Shown here piece by piece: positions 22,217-35,690 of a stretch of DNA of 64,000 bases. The stretch lies in assembly GCA_029204225.1 (NCBI GenBank), contig CM055092.1, positions 75,576,032 through 75,640,031 on the forward strand, written 5' to 3'. The notes under the pieces were generated by a model. That model saw only the letters and a program-made list of their open reading frames with translations, had not been told where the DNA came from and made no database searches. The translations under genes and the position numbers were made by a program. Within the stretch, counting starts at the first letter, position 1. Every line of letters begins with the position of its first letter. Source of the stretch: Diphasiastrum complanatum. Its lineage: Eukaryota; Streptophyta; Lycopodiopsida; Lycopodiales; Lycopodiaceae.

Positions 22217-22404
22217 CATGATTTGCCCTTTTATTTGTTTCGAGTATGTCAATATTGTCAAAATGAGAGCTATTTTTGTAGGCACTCATGATTTGCCCTT
22301 TCATTTGTTTATAAATTAACGAAAGAGTATGTCAATATTGTCACAAGGAGAGCTATGTTTGTAGGCACTCATGAATTGCCCTTTCATTTGTTTATAAATT
22401 AACT
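22217..22404. repeat. Tandem repeat, three partial copies, 70-82 bp
   Basis: CATGATTTGCCCTTTTATTTGTTT occurs at 22217, 22287 and 22369 with small changes. Each copy is linked by a GTATGTCAATATTGTCA - GAGAGCTAT - TTTGTAGGCACT segment. It lies 3' of the sHSP gene and is non-coding. Confidence 0.85.
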
Positions 22405-23125
22405 AATTTTTTTCAAAAAGGAGTGCACCATTGGCGTTCACATATTCTACATGTATCAAACTAAATCACATTTAGTACATGCCAAAAATCATATACTACT
22501 TGTATCAAACTAAGGATATTACATTTATTACTCTATCAAAATAAAGAAGTTACAATTCCTTTAGCTTGTTTATGTGAAGTCTCATCTCATTTGTGATGAT
22601 GCCTAGAGAATGTTTGAAGGGTAGTTTCACACATGTCATGAAGTGGGGTAAGTTCCAAAGCTCCAAATCCTCTACTTTGATTGGTAGAGCGACTTCAAGA
22701 AGCATTCCCCCCATTTTCTATGTGAAACCACCCTAAACATAGCAGGGAAGTACATTGGGCCTCTTGGCTAAACATAGGGCTCTTGGAGTATTGGAAGGTA
22801 AGTGTTGGGGCCTTGCTCTCTCCCCTCCAATTGATTCCCTTATCTAATTTGAATTAGATAATAAATGCTTTTGTCATCCGAATGAAATGCCTTTTGGCAT
22901 GGAATGAAATGGAAGGACCAGGGCTTTTAAATTGGGAAATAAATGTGAAGAGCATATTTTTTAAATTGATTAAGAGTGCAAAGAGATGCCCGCCCTTCAT
23001 TCAACTATGGAGCATGATCAAAATGAGGCACCTCCATCTTGATAGATGATATCCTATGGAGGATACTCCACTCCAATGTTATACATGTATCCTCAATAGC
23101 TCTCATTTTGACAATATAGACATAC
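22244..23125. mobile_element. Possible small inverted-repeat element
   Basis: The 30 bp at 22244-22273 (GTATGTCAATATTGTCAAAA onward) match the reverse complement of 23096-23125 at 29 of 30 positions. The 880-bp interior is AT-rich and has no frame of note. No clear target duplication flanks the pair, and the left arm lies inside a tandem repeat. It may be a decayed MITE or an inverted copy of the repeat unit. Confidence 0.4.
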
Positions 23126-24929
23126 ATTATAAAATGTACACTATAAAATGTATGTAAAAATGGTTTAAACTAATATTGTGCACTATAAAAAGTCTAAAAA
23201 TATTTAAAAAGTGATACCACGTCATCTCAATTTGAACCATAAAAGCATTAAAAAGCTCACCATCTTCTATGCTTGTGCAAAATTCCTTTGTAACCTTTCC
23301 ACCATGTTCATACACATTTCATACTTCACTTTGATATTTAAATAGACACTCCAAAGTCTTAAGGCTCTTTGATTAAGGTTATTTGGCAATGTGCAATGTA
23401 AAAGTTATGTACACAATAATGCTACTGCAAGTAATTACAAAGTGGCCTTTTTTCAAAATCACTAATTCCTATGATATAAACTAGCATAGAGTTTAGCTTT
23501 AGCTTTAGTGATGACAACTAATGGTATTGATAATGCTTCTTGGTTTCAGGAGGGGCTCGAAGAGATGAACTAGAGTGAAAATTGGACATAAAGATAATGA
23601 AATGTAGCTTCTATCATCACTAAATAAATGTAGCTTCTACTATTTCTTGAAATTTGATCAAGTTTAGCTCGTTATTTGTATCACCATGAGTTGGCATAAC
23701 CATTTGGATAAGTCACTAAGCATTTTAAATATGCATATTTAGTCTTAAAACATCGGATCACTTCCCACATGGAAAGGATGTCATATCTTATGGAGAAAAA
23801 ATCATATCACAAAAACAAAATGATGTTTAGTAACGAATGGAGGGCCGACCTATAAATATGGTTTGTTGTAAAGTTTAGGGCTATTTGACATCAACTTTTT
23901 GTAAAATCTAATGTATTTCTCATTGGTGATTGTTATTAGAGCTAGAGTTTTTACTCTCTACATACATATTGTTTTGTTGCACTTTCTACATCATTTTGAG
24001 TGTTCAGAATCAGAAATCATGATGGCCACTTGGGCATCCATGTGGCCTCACCTAATAGTGTAGCAAACAACAGACTAGAAGTTAGCAGAGTAGCAGATTT
24101 GTAGGAAATCAGTAGGCAAGATAGGGTTAGTTGATTTGTAGGAAGTTAGATAAGTGATTTGCTTAAGTTTAGCAAACTCCCTGTGCAACAGGTAGAGCAT
24201 TTTTGTACATATATTTCTGAGAACGTGAATGATAACTTATGCAGTTCTTTTCAGTCTTCCATACTGTGTTGTCTCTATTCTTTGTGTGCATTTTCTTTCT
24301 TTTCCTTGTTTTCTGTGACATTTGGAAGATGTCTATAATTTGCCAGATTCGTTGCTAAACTTTTCAATCATTGCCTTCTGGGATTGATGCATGAATGAGA
24401 GTCAGTTTTGAGTATCTGAAGTCAATTTCTTGCGAAAGAATACCAACAATACAAAGGCGTGTTTTTCACCTTTTTCTGGGTGCTATAGAGAGGCTGCTCT
24501 GGTTGAAGCGCGTGGAGGAAACATGTGATTGCCTTTGATTAGTCGATCTGTTGACTGCCAGAACTACTTTAGAAAGGACGGATTCTTGTTTGAAATAGTT
24601 GTGAAGCTGTTGGATCCTTTCTTGTCATAGAATAGCAATAATCTACAGTAGATCATGTGAAGTAACTCGTTGATAGCAATCGGAGGGGCGCGCCTCCCTA
24701 TTTATTCACCTGTTGAAGGAGAGCTTCTGGATGAATGATAAGTTGAAACGAATTGTGGCTTGGCGGCCGAAGGCAGCTGTGACAACTGCGAGGCTGAGCT
24801 GTTGGTGTTTTAATTGCATGCATGAAGTTTTTTATTTAACTTCTCTTTGTTTTTTCCCCCAAACATGAATTGGATGCATGTGAGTGTCTATAAGTTAGTC
24901 CACTCAATAGTGCATGTTGGTGGCTTTGT
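23126..24929. other. No gene recognised; LTR-like sequence near 24050-24340
   Basis: Mostly AT-rich. Around 24050-24340 there is a run with AGCAGAGTAGCAG words and a GTACATATATTTCTGAGAACG core resembling a Copia LTR, followed further on by the leader-like repeat at 24930. No TG/CA limits, primer site or coding motifs could be placed. Confidence 0.3.
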
Positions 24930-25360
24930 GGTTACGTTGTTTTCATAGTTATTGCAAAGGGGTTTGGTGCATTTGGGGGAATGCATGGCTATTCGTAACA
25001 GTTTTATGGTTACATAGCCCGGATCTTTGAAAGACTTTGAAATTTTTTTTTGATGTAATCAAAGCAATGGTCGATTCGGTAGGAAGATTTTTGTGAATCT
25101 ATCTAAATCGACAACCAAGAATGGAGTTACCTATTCTCCTTACCTTGACCAGGAGAATGTCAGGAGAATAATGTTATTGTCCTAATTGCTAGGTCTATGT
25201 GAGTGATCCATGGATTTAGGATAGACAACAAAGTACTGATTCTCAAGGTAATTTTCTCCAAGCAAGTACCTCGTAACTGGAAATTTGATTTCTTGGTACT
25301 GTGCTTTTTATCAGTTTAACTCTGGAGTAGAAATACTTCAAGTAAATTGAGTTAAATTGT
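24930..25360 (+). repeat. Dispersed repeat, copy 2 (leader-like)
   Basis: Collinear with 10740-11140 on the same strand. It includes about 50 extra bp (25120-25170) in which AGGAGAAT is repeated three times, suggesting a small internal expansion. Non-coding. Confidence 0.8.
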
Positions 25361-26402
25361 GCTCGTGTTTTTTTTTTTTTGGTTTCTATCGGTACTATGG
25401 ATGGTTCGGTTATATTCATACTGGCTTCGGTCATTATGAACATCTCGAACATAAGCTTGTGGCAAGGTACATGTGGAACATAAGTTCGGTTATCGCTAAT
25501 GAAGGAACCATTGGAATGAGTGAATGGTTAGACTCTTTATTCAATAGTTTTTGGTTGCTGAATACAGTCAAACCGTAATCCATGTTATGGGTTTTTTCCA
25601 TTCATGTTCTTTCATTTGAGATACTAAACTGTTAGAACTTATTGAAGTAATCCTAAAAGCTAGTTACTGAAAGGGAAAAAATTGGTATATTATTTTACAT
25701 TTGCTATTTGTCTATAAGAGTTCTTTTTACCTTAGGTTGGAACCGAAAATTTCTAAGGGAGGAAGAGATGGACAATGAGGTAGTGAATGCGTTTGTATTA
25801 TGTAATTTGGATTTTTGAAAATTCCTGTGTGGAAATTACATAATGTCGGTTAGTGAGTTCATTAAGTTGAATTCATATTGGATATCTATAGGACCATAAG
25901 TTGACCCTAATTGTTACTGAAAATTGTGATATGGAAGTGAGAATGGACACTTGGTTCACAATTGTGTTGGAAATTAAGCCCACAGTTGCCTCTTTGGAAA
26001 CATAACTTAGACAACCAATTTATTTGAAGGACGTCTACAACGGACTTCCGGCTGATCTCCAGCAAAGGGTAACCAATCCCATCATAATTTCAAGTTCAGA
26101 TGTTAAGTTTAATAACTTGAAGTCATTGAAGACTTGGCCATTTTCAAGGACTTCCACAAATTTGCATTTAGAACAAGTCTGCAAATTTACATTACTTTTT
26201 GAACAGTCCACTTGGTTATACATTAAGTGTCGCACAGTTCGCATTTTTCGCACTTTCCCGAAAATTGCAACACTTACCTTCGACTTCTTCTGTTCAATTA
26301 TTTTTGAAGAAGTTAACTTGTTCACAGTTCAACAGTTCAACTACTTTCAACACCTTCGGTTTTTTCGCATTTTCTCAAAAAGTACAAGAGAGTTAAATTG
26401 TT

Positions 26403-27235
26403 AAAGACATCTTTGCCTTTTTGAGGGCACCTTCAACTTTTTAAGGGCACCTTAAACTTGTTTAAGAGCACCTTTGTCGCGAACGGGCTTATCTGTCGCC
26501 TGGGATTCACGAACGTTTTCGTTTCTTTTGAATTATCTTTTGTGCGGAAGCCTGCAGGAACCTAGACACGTGACTACAGATCACAGAACAGATTTCATTC
26601 TAGCAATCAAGATAGCGAAAGACAAGAAGATGCACAAAATAGAGCAACCAAATTATCAGTTTAATTTTTGGACGAGATGGTCAGTGTCTCGCTCGTTGGT
26701 GGCCTAACGCTCTGCTCTTTCGCTGTGTTCTGCTCGTCGGCAAACTTTCATGCACACCTATTTCGTTTCTATTGTTTTTCTTTTCTGCTCTACTCACGCA
26801 CATTCTTTGTGTGTGTTTTGATCCAAAAAAAATACTTTATATCTCCACTGTGTGGAGTTTATATCTCCACTGTGTAGAGTTTACAAGATAGCTAAACAGA
26901 GAATTACAAGAGTAGTTAGTGCTAATCAACTAATCAATTACTCTCTGTTATTGCTAACTGTTTCGGCTGAGTGTGAAGTTTAAGGCTCCACGCCCGTTGA
27001 GCTGCCAGCTGGTAGCGTGAAAGATTTTCTTTCATTTCTTTTGTTTCATGTCGTGTCTTTGTCTTTCTGGTCCTGGAGGCATGTTTGACTTTCGCGAATC
27101 ATTAGACCTTTGAGTTTCGCTTCGCTTCGTGTCTTAGGATTTTCGAGGTCTGTTGACTTTCGCGAATTGTTCGCCGTTCGACCTTTGTTTTGTTTTGCGT
27201 CGCGACAAAGTTGCAGGAGTTCACAATTTCCAACA
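26403..27235 (-). repeat. 3' LTR region of a minus-strand Copia fragment
   Basis: The sequence ends TTTCCAACA at 27235 and is followed by CTCCCTCTTCG, a minus-strand polypurine tract abutting TGTTGG. This is the same design as the Copia LTR at 13901. The interior has a duplicated GACTTTCGCGAATcATT/TGTT word (27088 and 27155) and, at 26403-26475, three 25-bp units with GGGCACCTT. The outer LTR limit is unknown. Confidence 0.55.
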
Positions 27236-27254
27236 CTCCCTCTTCGTGAGCAGA

Positions 27255-27484
27255 TATGCAATCATGTCTTCAGATTTTATGTACTGGACCTAGAGCTCTC
27301 CTTTCGAGATCAAATCACGAATGTGATGGTACTTTAGAGGTATGTGTTTTGTCTTGGAATGGAAGACATGATCCTGGGATAGATAGATGGCACTCTGAGA
27401 GTCCATCATCATCATGCAGGGTCCTCCTTGTGGTATCCCAATTGCCTCCAGCATCATCTGCAACCACACTACCTCGTTTGCCAC
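27255..27484 (-). pseudogene. Copia RNase H fragment
   Basis: The minus-strand frame contains EVVWLQMMLEAIG, MDSQSAIYL and HSKTKHIPLKYHHIRDLI, the conserved C-terminal RNase H part of Copia pol. It sits just inside the polypurine tract at 27236-27247, the expected place. Its upstream part is missing: at about 27485 the sequence switches to a plus-strand Copia integrase. Confidence 0.8.
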
Positions 27485-28407
27485 CTAAATCACATTGCAT
27501 CAAAACAAAGCATGTATTGGATCTTGTACATAGCGATCTTTGTGGTCCAATGCCAACTTTGTCATTAGGAGATGCAATCTATTTTATTACTTTCATAGAT
27601 GATTATTCTAGATGGTCTACAGTCATGTTCATTAAGCACAAATCTGAAGCCTTTGAATGCTTCAAGAGATTCAAGGCCATGGCTGAGACACAAATGTCTA
27701 CAAAAGTGAAGGCACTCCGAACTGATGGTGGTGGCGAATACATCTCTAACGAAGTGTCCGACTACATGGTTGAACATGGTAATAGAAGACAGTTCACCAC
27801 TTCCTATTCACCTCAATAGAACGAGATTGCAGAAAGGAAGAATCGAACTCTTCTCAACTCAGCCAAATCCATGCTACATCAAGCATACCTACCTGCAAAG
27901 TTCTGGGCAGAAGCTACTGCCACAGCCTGTTACGTGCAGAACAGATCCAGCACCAAAGTCGTCAACAACAAAACTCCTTATGAAGTTTGGCATGGGCACA
28001 AGCCTAGTGTCAGTCATTTAAAAATCTTTGGTTGTATATGTTTTGTTCACATTCCTAAACAACTTAGGAAGAAGCTGGATCATAGGACAAATAAATGTAT
28101 TTTCATTGGCTATCCTAATGAACATAAAGCTTATAAAGTTTATGATCCATCCACCAATGTAGAATTTGCCTCTAGGGATGTAATATTTCAAGAACATACA
28201 TACTATGATTTCAAAAAACCATCGATAAACGATGCTATGTCATTTCATCCTATTTTACGTAGCATGGATTCTTCCAACGTTGACGTTCCTTCTACAGATG
28301 CTACAGCTACAGCTACAGAAGCCGAGCAGCCGATAGTACCTATAAAGTCCTCAATCCAAGGATCCTATTCTAAGCATGTCAATCACAAGCAACACAAGGG
28401 AACCTGA
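27478..28407 (+). pseudogene. Copia integrase, interrupted
   Basis: The plus-strand frame begins near LPPKSHCIKTKHVLDLVHSD and carries the integrase core: HSDLCGP, FIDDYSR, RTDGGGEY and the Glu in EIAERKNRTL, then LKIFGCICFVH and NKCIFIGYPNEHKAYK. A TAG at 27817-27819 stands inside the SPQ-N-AERKNR region, and the frame moves by one base soon after. The following frame ends at 28407. Orientation is opposite to the adjoining RNase H fragment. Gag, protease, RT and the other end are absent. Confidence 0.85.
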
Positions 28408-29089
28408 TGGTAGACAAACCAACCCAACCAAAACTAGATCGAATGGATCTAGCCCCCAAGCTATAGATCAATCACATAGAGAGGAATGAGGCGTCACACC
28501 AGTAGCATCCTGCCACCGGTCATGCTATCAAGCATACACTAGTGAGAGCCCAATAGATATACTTATACCCTCCAAGGCCCATGCACCAAAAGTACTTTCA
28601 CTTTAGATAGCACTCATTACATAAAACACTCACACAAATGGAAGAAACAACTCGGATTTGCTCAAAATCAAGATCTCCAAAAAGCTCTTTTACTAGCATC
28701 AATGAAAATACTTATAGATCAAGTACATGTCGACCTCCTTTGTTGATTCAGCAGGTTTATTCGGGAATGCCAATTAATCATCAGATCCACCAATCAATGC
28801 AAAATATCCACTCATCTCTTGATCCCAAATTTGGTGGCTTGGCCTCACCAAGATTTTCCTTGATTTGAGAGAATTCACCTAATTTCTAGGAACTTACATA
28901 ACTTACTCCCATGATCAAGTATTGATATTTTACAGATAAATACACATGTGGGAGCACCCCTTCACACATGGTAAATCATCATATGTACAATGTTGTCCAA
29001 TTTTGGGTATGACATGGAATATTCTAGAATATGGCAAGAGGCTTTTGCAATAAGCCCAAACACTACATAACTAAAGTAGAGAGTCAGAA

Positions 29090-29090
<1 letters not shown>
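28408..29090. other. No gene recognised
   Basis: Low-information sequence between the Copia integrase and the Gypsy LTR at 29090-29862. Short frames here have no recognisable motif. Confidence 0.4.
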
Positions 29091-29862
<772 letters not shown>

Positions 29863-29869
29863 TTTTTTT

Positions 29870-29889
29870 TGGTGCCGTTGCCAAGGAGA
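29870..29889 (+). promoter_or_regulatory. Decayed tRNA-Asp primer-binding site
   Basis: TGGTGCCGTTGCCAAGGAGA differs from the plant tRNA-Asp complement TGGCGCCGTTGCCGGGGATC mainly by C-to-T and G-to-A changes, the changes expected from deamination of methylated cytosines on either strand. Confidence 0.75.
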
Positions 29890-30055
29890 CGATACTAAAC
29901 AATTCTAGGAGTGGATTTTAGTTTGTATTTTTCTACTATTTTCTCTCTTTTTTGACAGAATTTTAACTCGCCCTCAGGTTTCTTTTCATTTTTTTCTCAT
30001 CTTTCTAACTCACCACTGTTCCAATGAGCGGATCAAACCTTCAGACATATTTTGT

Positions 30056-30450
30056 GATCTTGACGAGTCAGAGCCTGACTCGCACTAACTCGTCGACAGT
30101 GTTCTAAGTTGTCGACTTGAATTTTTGCATTTTTATTTAGCCCGATTTAACTCGCCAGCAGTACAGAATGACCAGTAGCCTCAGAACTATTATTATGGAG
30201 ATTGGCGAGTCAACTGGCTGACTTGCACTGACTTGCCTGTTCAAATTTTTTTGTTATTGTTCAATTTCTCGTCTTTTCGCGTTGACTCGCACTGACTCGC
30301 TGATTCAAATTTCTCTCTATTTTTTAATTTCCCATCTTTTCGCGCTGACTTGCACTAACTCGGACGAGAAAAAATTAAAATTTAACTCGCACTAACTCGT
30401 GCCCTGACTTGCGCCAAAAAAAATTAACTCGCGTCGTAACTCACGCTAAC
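30056..30450. repeat. Array of CTCGCACTAACTCG words in the Gypsy leader
   Basis: Between the primer site and gag the words GACTCGCACT-ACTCG, ACTCGCC and GCGAGTC recur about 15 times at irregular spacing, in both orientations, separated by T-rich sequence. Comparable word arrays occur in the non-coding parts of the two other Gypsy-type elements (39660-40060, 45430-46080, 56968-57290). Confidence 0.7.
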
Positions 30451-30461
30451 TTGTAAAAAAA

Positions 30462-31480
30462 GTGAGACACCACAGTTGTGCAACCCTTGAAGCAATTTCT
30501 CACAAATCAAGACTACATTGCATTCCAGCCATGACTACTGAGTTTGTCAGATTAGCTTCATTTCAGATGTTTCTTGATGAGACAGTTCAACAATACACCA
30601 GACGATTGTGCAATATGGTGAAAGACAATGATCCACTAAGCCCAGAGACCATAATGAAGAACTACTATATTGGAATACTCGATAAGACCAAGTCTGGTAT
30701 GAAGAAGTTCACATCCTACACTTCATTATGGTCATTATGGATAATCTTATCTTGAAGAAGAGAGTAGATCACTCTTGTCCAAACACAGAAATATCGGATG
30801 GAAAAGTCAGAAAAAATCTGAAGGTTCAACACTAGTCAAGCAGACACGGGAGGAAGACTACGAATCATTTGGGAGTGCAACAAATTCTAGCAGATCAGGT
30901 GCAACAAGTAACCACGAACCTAGTACTTCAAGTTTCGGTTGTCATCAAACTCAGGCTCACAAGGCAAAGTTTCTTGAGAAGGACAAATGTACATAATGCT
31001 TTGAGGATCATCCAAGTACAAGATGTCCAATCAAGAATTTGTGATTCTTACAAAGACAAATGCAGAACAACAACTTCAACGACAAGATTCGGCGATTCAA
31101 AGGTCAAAAATAAAATCAGGCCGACAAGGAGTTCACCAAGCGGATGGATGTCAAAGTGATCCATCTAAACCATGAGTTTCTCCAATGAAAGGTGGCCAAG
31201 TGGAGGTATTGGTCATATCATCTTGCATGTCACCGAACTCGCAAGAAGACCATAATAGCTTTTTGTGAAAAATCTTAGTGCCAGATGGGTATGAAACAAG
31301 TGAGAAAGTAATCAATTTGACAAAAGTTTCAAAGTACGTAGATGCACCTCCAGGCAAACTGACAAGAACATCACAGAAGACAGAGCTGGTAGAATCTATC
31401 AAGCCAATGGTAGTTGTGGAAGTCAAGAAATTGGCAACTGATGAAGTCCAGAGGATGTTACCAAGTCTCTTGGCATAATC
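30462..31480 (+). pseudogene. Gypsy gag, broken
   Basis: The first frame (30462-30755) has FQMFLDETVQQYTRRLCNMV and SPETIMKNYYIGIL, typical of the gag capsid region. Later frames hold Ser/Lys-rich sequence and, near 30990-31030, a zinc-knuckle-like CysxxCys-x3-His-x4-Cys (CFEDHPSTRC) with a TAA just before its second Cys. A final segment, 31278-31478, has YVDAPPGKLTRTSQ. The element stops at a CT/CA microsatellite (31595-31666), and no pol follows. It is the 5' remnant of a plus-strand Gypsy element. Confidence 0.6.
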
Positions 31481-31590
31481 ATTGCAAAGATTTCTTGTTG
31501 ATGAATTACAAAGGGAGCTTGTGTCAACAGAGCAACTTGAAGGCAACTCAGCACAAAGTTTGAGAAAAAGTGCGTCCACACAGACTTTTG

Positions 31591-31594
<4 letters not shown>

Positions 31595-31666
<72 letters not shown>
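31595..31666. repeat. (CT)n-(CA)n microsatellite at gag truncation point
   Basis: A CT run switches directly to a CA run exactly where recognisable gag sequence stops. Confidence 0.95.
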
Positions 31667-31667
<1 letters not shown>

Positions 31668-31689
31668 GATTCTTCTATACCTTAAGACA

Positions 31690-33200
31690 TTTCCCTACGT
31701 CAAAACCTGCCAGAAAAAAGCTTCTATTTTAAAGGTTCTACACTAATACCACCCCTAACTTTACTATTCAAATTTCCCACCAATTTTTGATAGATAAGAT
31801 CTAAGTTGGTTTTAAGCTTAGCTTAATCAAACGAACATGATTGGATGTCACCCCATCAGGGCAAAATACCACCTTCCATGAAGTTTCCTCATAGATCACT
31901 ATATATTCCCTACTCTCGATCGACGTTTCTCCACCATACAGAGAGTTCAACAAGTTGCTCATTGTAGGAAGTGTGCCCTATCAAGCTTGGTTTCTTCGAC
32001 TTCTACTTTATGGTATGTGGCTTGTTTCTTTTCTTATTGATGCAATCATCTCCTTACTTATGCAATCTCTCTTTGGCAAGAGGAAAATAGCATAGTTCTT
32101 GATGGTAAGAGGTCTGCTGTCCAGCGACCGCATTCTGGGAATTCACACACTTTTATGTGATGAGAGGTCCGCTGTCCAGCGTTGTTTTTTAAAGGCTGAC
32201 TCTAGAGTGCTTGCAAACAATATTTTTCAAAGCCTAACACAAAATCTACAAAGAAACCACCCTTGACCAAAAATTTTGTTTTAAGGAATACACTTCTTTA
32301 CATGGAAAGCCTACCACCTTACACATTCCATGGTATGTCTAAATCCTTGGTGTAGTCAATGGCCATAAAGCAAATCTTGTAAATGAGGCTTGAAAACCCA
32401 ACTTTATGGCATAAATTTCATGAACATGTTTTGCATAAATCCAATGCCAGTAACAATGGTTAAAAATCCTACAATCCATGTACAAAAGCCTATGGTTTTC
32501 TTAGGCTCATGGAGCCTCCTGGTCACCTGAGTCATAAATTTTTATTGTACATGACAATGGACATGACACCCCCCCAATCACATACTTTTCTATGGCAAAA
32601 AGATATATCGAACTTCTGTGGTTCATGCCGGAATCTGGGTGCAACGTCGGATTCCGACATGACACAAAAATAATTTTATATATTAAGATGTGTGTGTGTG
32701 TGTGTGTGTGTGTTCTCATGCCCCTTCTTTTTTCTTTGGACAAAATAGATATGCCCTCATAATTTTCATACACTCTAGTTCCTCAAACCACCCTCAAAAA
32801 AATAAAAAGATGAAAATCTTCTTTTTCAAACCTTTCACGCCAACTCCTGCCAAAAGTGAAGGCCGAACAGAGAAGTATGACCGCACATACATGGCTGTTT
32901 TGTGTTGTCCATGCTATTTGGTACAAAGATATGATAAGCATGCTAAGTTTTGAGACCTGTACAACATGGTACGAACCTACTGTGTGGTACGAAATCGTTG
33001 TACGATATGAACATATTGTACGGTACAAATACGAATGTGTTGTACGATACGAACCTATCATAATGAGACTACCAATTTCAAATCCGTACATTCAGTTATA
33101 TTCATACGATAAAGCTAACGCAAGGTATCAAAATTGTACTTCGTTGTTTTGGCTGACATTTGAATCAATTTTGAGTCTATTCTGACTTCATGTGATAAAG
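31690..33200. other. No gene recognised; TACGA word cluster
   Basis: The words GAGGTCTGCTGTCCAGCG and GAGGTCCGCTGTCCAGCG recur at 32109 and 32165. A TG microsatellite is at 32691-32713. At 32960-33060 there are about seven GTACGA/TACGAAC words in under 100 bp, similar in style to the hAT subterminal clusters, but no inverted repeats or convincing target duplication could be found. Confidence 0.45.
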
Positions 33201-33226
33201 TTAGAACCATTTTCGACTTCATGTAA

Positions 33227-33720
33227 AGACGAACCCATAGCACCAAACGAGGTTCCAAACCGTCCAATATTCACTGAGAAACGTGCGCTCGAGCCAAAAA
33301 CCCTAAAAGTAGTATAGAGAAGTTAGGCTTGTCGGACCAGAAACTGGTCAAATCCGGTAGAAATTGGTCAAATCCGGTCGATACCCCACAGAACTTGGGA
33401 AGGAAGGTGGCTACAAGTTTGTGTGCTCGACACGAATCCACTGGATCAGTTGCAGTTCGATTCTAATGTCGTTTGCCTGAAAGCGCCCTTCGTGTCGGAA
33501 GGAACGCCATTAGGGCACAACGAACGGACAACTTTTTGGCATTCCCAAGAAGTGGTCCAGTATTGCCGAATGGAGTCCATTTTGTCTGCCGTCTATTCCA
33601 TAATGTGCTGCACGTGGAGACGAACCCACAACACGAAACCAGGTTCCAAACCATCCAGTATAAGCATATGTAAACTTCTGTCCAAGCCAATAACTTTGAA
33701 ATTAGTACAGGGAAGCGTAA
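33227..33720. repeat. Diverged direct duplication, offset 391 bp
   Basis: 33227-33330 and 33618-33720 share AGACGAACCCA, CACGAAAC-AGGTTCCAAACC and TCCA-TAT blocks in the same order. A separate 37-bp tandem pair (CAATACGCAAACCATCTACA) is at 33964-34030. Confidence 0.65.
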
Positions 33721-33790
33721 AGACATCAAGTTTTGGAGAAATCAATGCATGCACATGCACTGATATAGAGGCACACACAAGCACAAAAAT

Positions 33791-33834
<44 letters not shown>
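33791..33834. repeat. (CA)n microsatellite
   Basis: A pure CA run of about 44 bp; overlapping Thr-His and Val-Cys frames are artefacts. Confidence 0.95.
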
Positions 33835-33838
<4 letters not shown>

Positions 33839-34164
33839 ACGCCTGCCGTCAACGAGCATACTTTACACTCGGTGGACATATTCAGCCGCATGAGAAAACA
33901 ATCCACAATCAGCCTCTTGCCATCGTCAAAAGCATCAATTGCTACCCAAAATGCCCTCCTGTCCAATACGCAAACCATCTACAATCGATGTCTGCCGACC
34001 AATATGCAAACCATCTACAATCAATGTCCGGCTGCCTATCAACAATGCGGACATACCCACTAGTATATATTAAAGATATATTAGAGAAAGGGTGTAAGGG
34101 TGTTGCTAATCCAATCTACTCTCCCTATGTCTCACCTAAACCCTACTCTTTGCTTATTTATACA

Positions 34165-34885
34165 TACAATACATATGCACACACACACAAGTTTATTTTT
34201 TGACCACACATACACATACACATACACAAGCACATACACACATGCACATACACATATACATACACACACATACACACATATACATACACACATACATACA
34301 CATACACACACATACACATACACATACACATATACACATATGCATACACACACACATACACACGTACACATAAATGTAGACACATATAGATCCATACAAA
34401 TATACACATACATATGCATACATACACGTACACAAACATACAATACACATGCATACACATCCATACATATACACATCCATACACATACACATACACATGC
34501 ACATACATATACACATACACAAACATACATACACATACACGAAGATTATTATACTTACACATACACACACATACACATGCATATACATACACATACATAC
34601 ATATACATACACATAGATACACACTTATACATACACATACATAAACATACATATACACATACACATATACATATACATACACATACATACACAAACATAC
34701 AATACACATACACATGCACATACATATAAACATACATACACATACACGTACATACACATAGACATACATACATATACACATACACATATACACATACATA
34801 TATGCACATGTACACATATACATAAATATACATACACATACATATACATATCCACATTCACATATACACACACATACATACACAT

Positions 34886-34926
<41 letters not shown>

Positions 34927-34946
34927 TATGTATACATACACAGAGA
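34165..34946. repeat. Long CATACA-type microsatellite array
   Basis: About 780 bp of CATACA, CATA and CACACA units with interspersed single-base changes and short unique islands (for example GAAGATTATTATACT near 34541). It directly abuts the outer end of the left Gypsy LTR. A related tract of 93 bp (46742-46834) abuts the truncated right LTR, so the Gypsy element probably inserted into one original array. Confidence 0.93.
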
Positions 34947-34947
34947 T

Positions 34948-35690
34948 TGTAGTGGGTTTCTTTCCTTGCCTAACCTGAATCCAAGATCTAGTCAATCTAG
35001 CATCAAAGAGATGGAGTTAGTTGTCACGCGAAGGTTCGTTCCCATGAGAGCGATAGTATAGTTCAGATTTCAACATGAATGGAGGATCTAACACTAACAT
35101 CCATTAACACTAAGCATTAACACTACATCCATTAACCCTAAATCCACAACAATGATAGAAACTTACTCTTCTCTCTCTCCCTTTCTCTCTCACAAAAAGC
35201 ATAAGAAATAGCAATCCCAATAATGATCAGATCCAACAATTAGCAAAATCCAAAGAAACCATGAGAAATGGAAGAGAAGAGAGGAAGAGCAAGGATATTC
35301 ATCAATCCATTTCTAAAGAGAACCAATATGCTTTATTGAAATGAGGAAATGAACATCAGGAGCAACTCGAGTTGGTCCCTTTTTATAGTAGAGAGGAGGA
35401 CCCAGGCCTCTGAATCCTATTGGTCCAGTCTTGCCTCTCTTTTTATTCAAACTTAAAAAAGTGTGGGAACCATCAAAAGTGGAGGGAAATCCAACTTTAT
35501 TCACTAACTTGACATTTAGACCCTGCGACATTAAAAGTCCCACAAAAAGGCCTAAAGTCCTTTTATTAACATTCTAATTAATCAAATAACTATGTGATTA
35601 TTGGGTTGGACTTACACACGCAGGGTGCCAAATCCCTCTCACTTATTAACTAGGGTTAGGGTTGCCTTGGGATCCGCAAACCCTCCAACA
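34948..35690 (-). repeat. Extra Gypsy LTR (LTR-1), 743 bp
   Basis: It starts TGTAGTGGG and ends CCTCCAACA, and is about 3-4% different from LTR-2 by eye, plus a 15-bp indel near 35886-35900 of LTR-2. On the minus strand it contains TATAAAAAGGG (35377-35387), a credible promoter. Five bases, GTAAT, separate it from LTR-2, and no internal sequence lies between. The left flank GAGAT does not match GTAAT as a target duplication. Confidence 0.92.

Noticed and set aside
32940-33110. TACGA word cluster as another hAT-like element
   Set aside because: No inverted repeats were found, and the only possible duplication (GAGAC-type, 6 of 8) is too weak.
34100-34937. Long open frames (up to 259 codons) rich in Tyr/Val/Cys or His/Thr
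   Set aside because: They are translations of the CATACA microsatellite in several frames on both strands.
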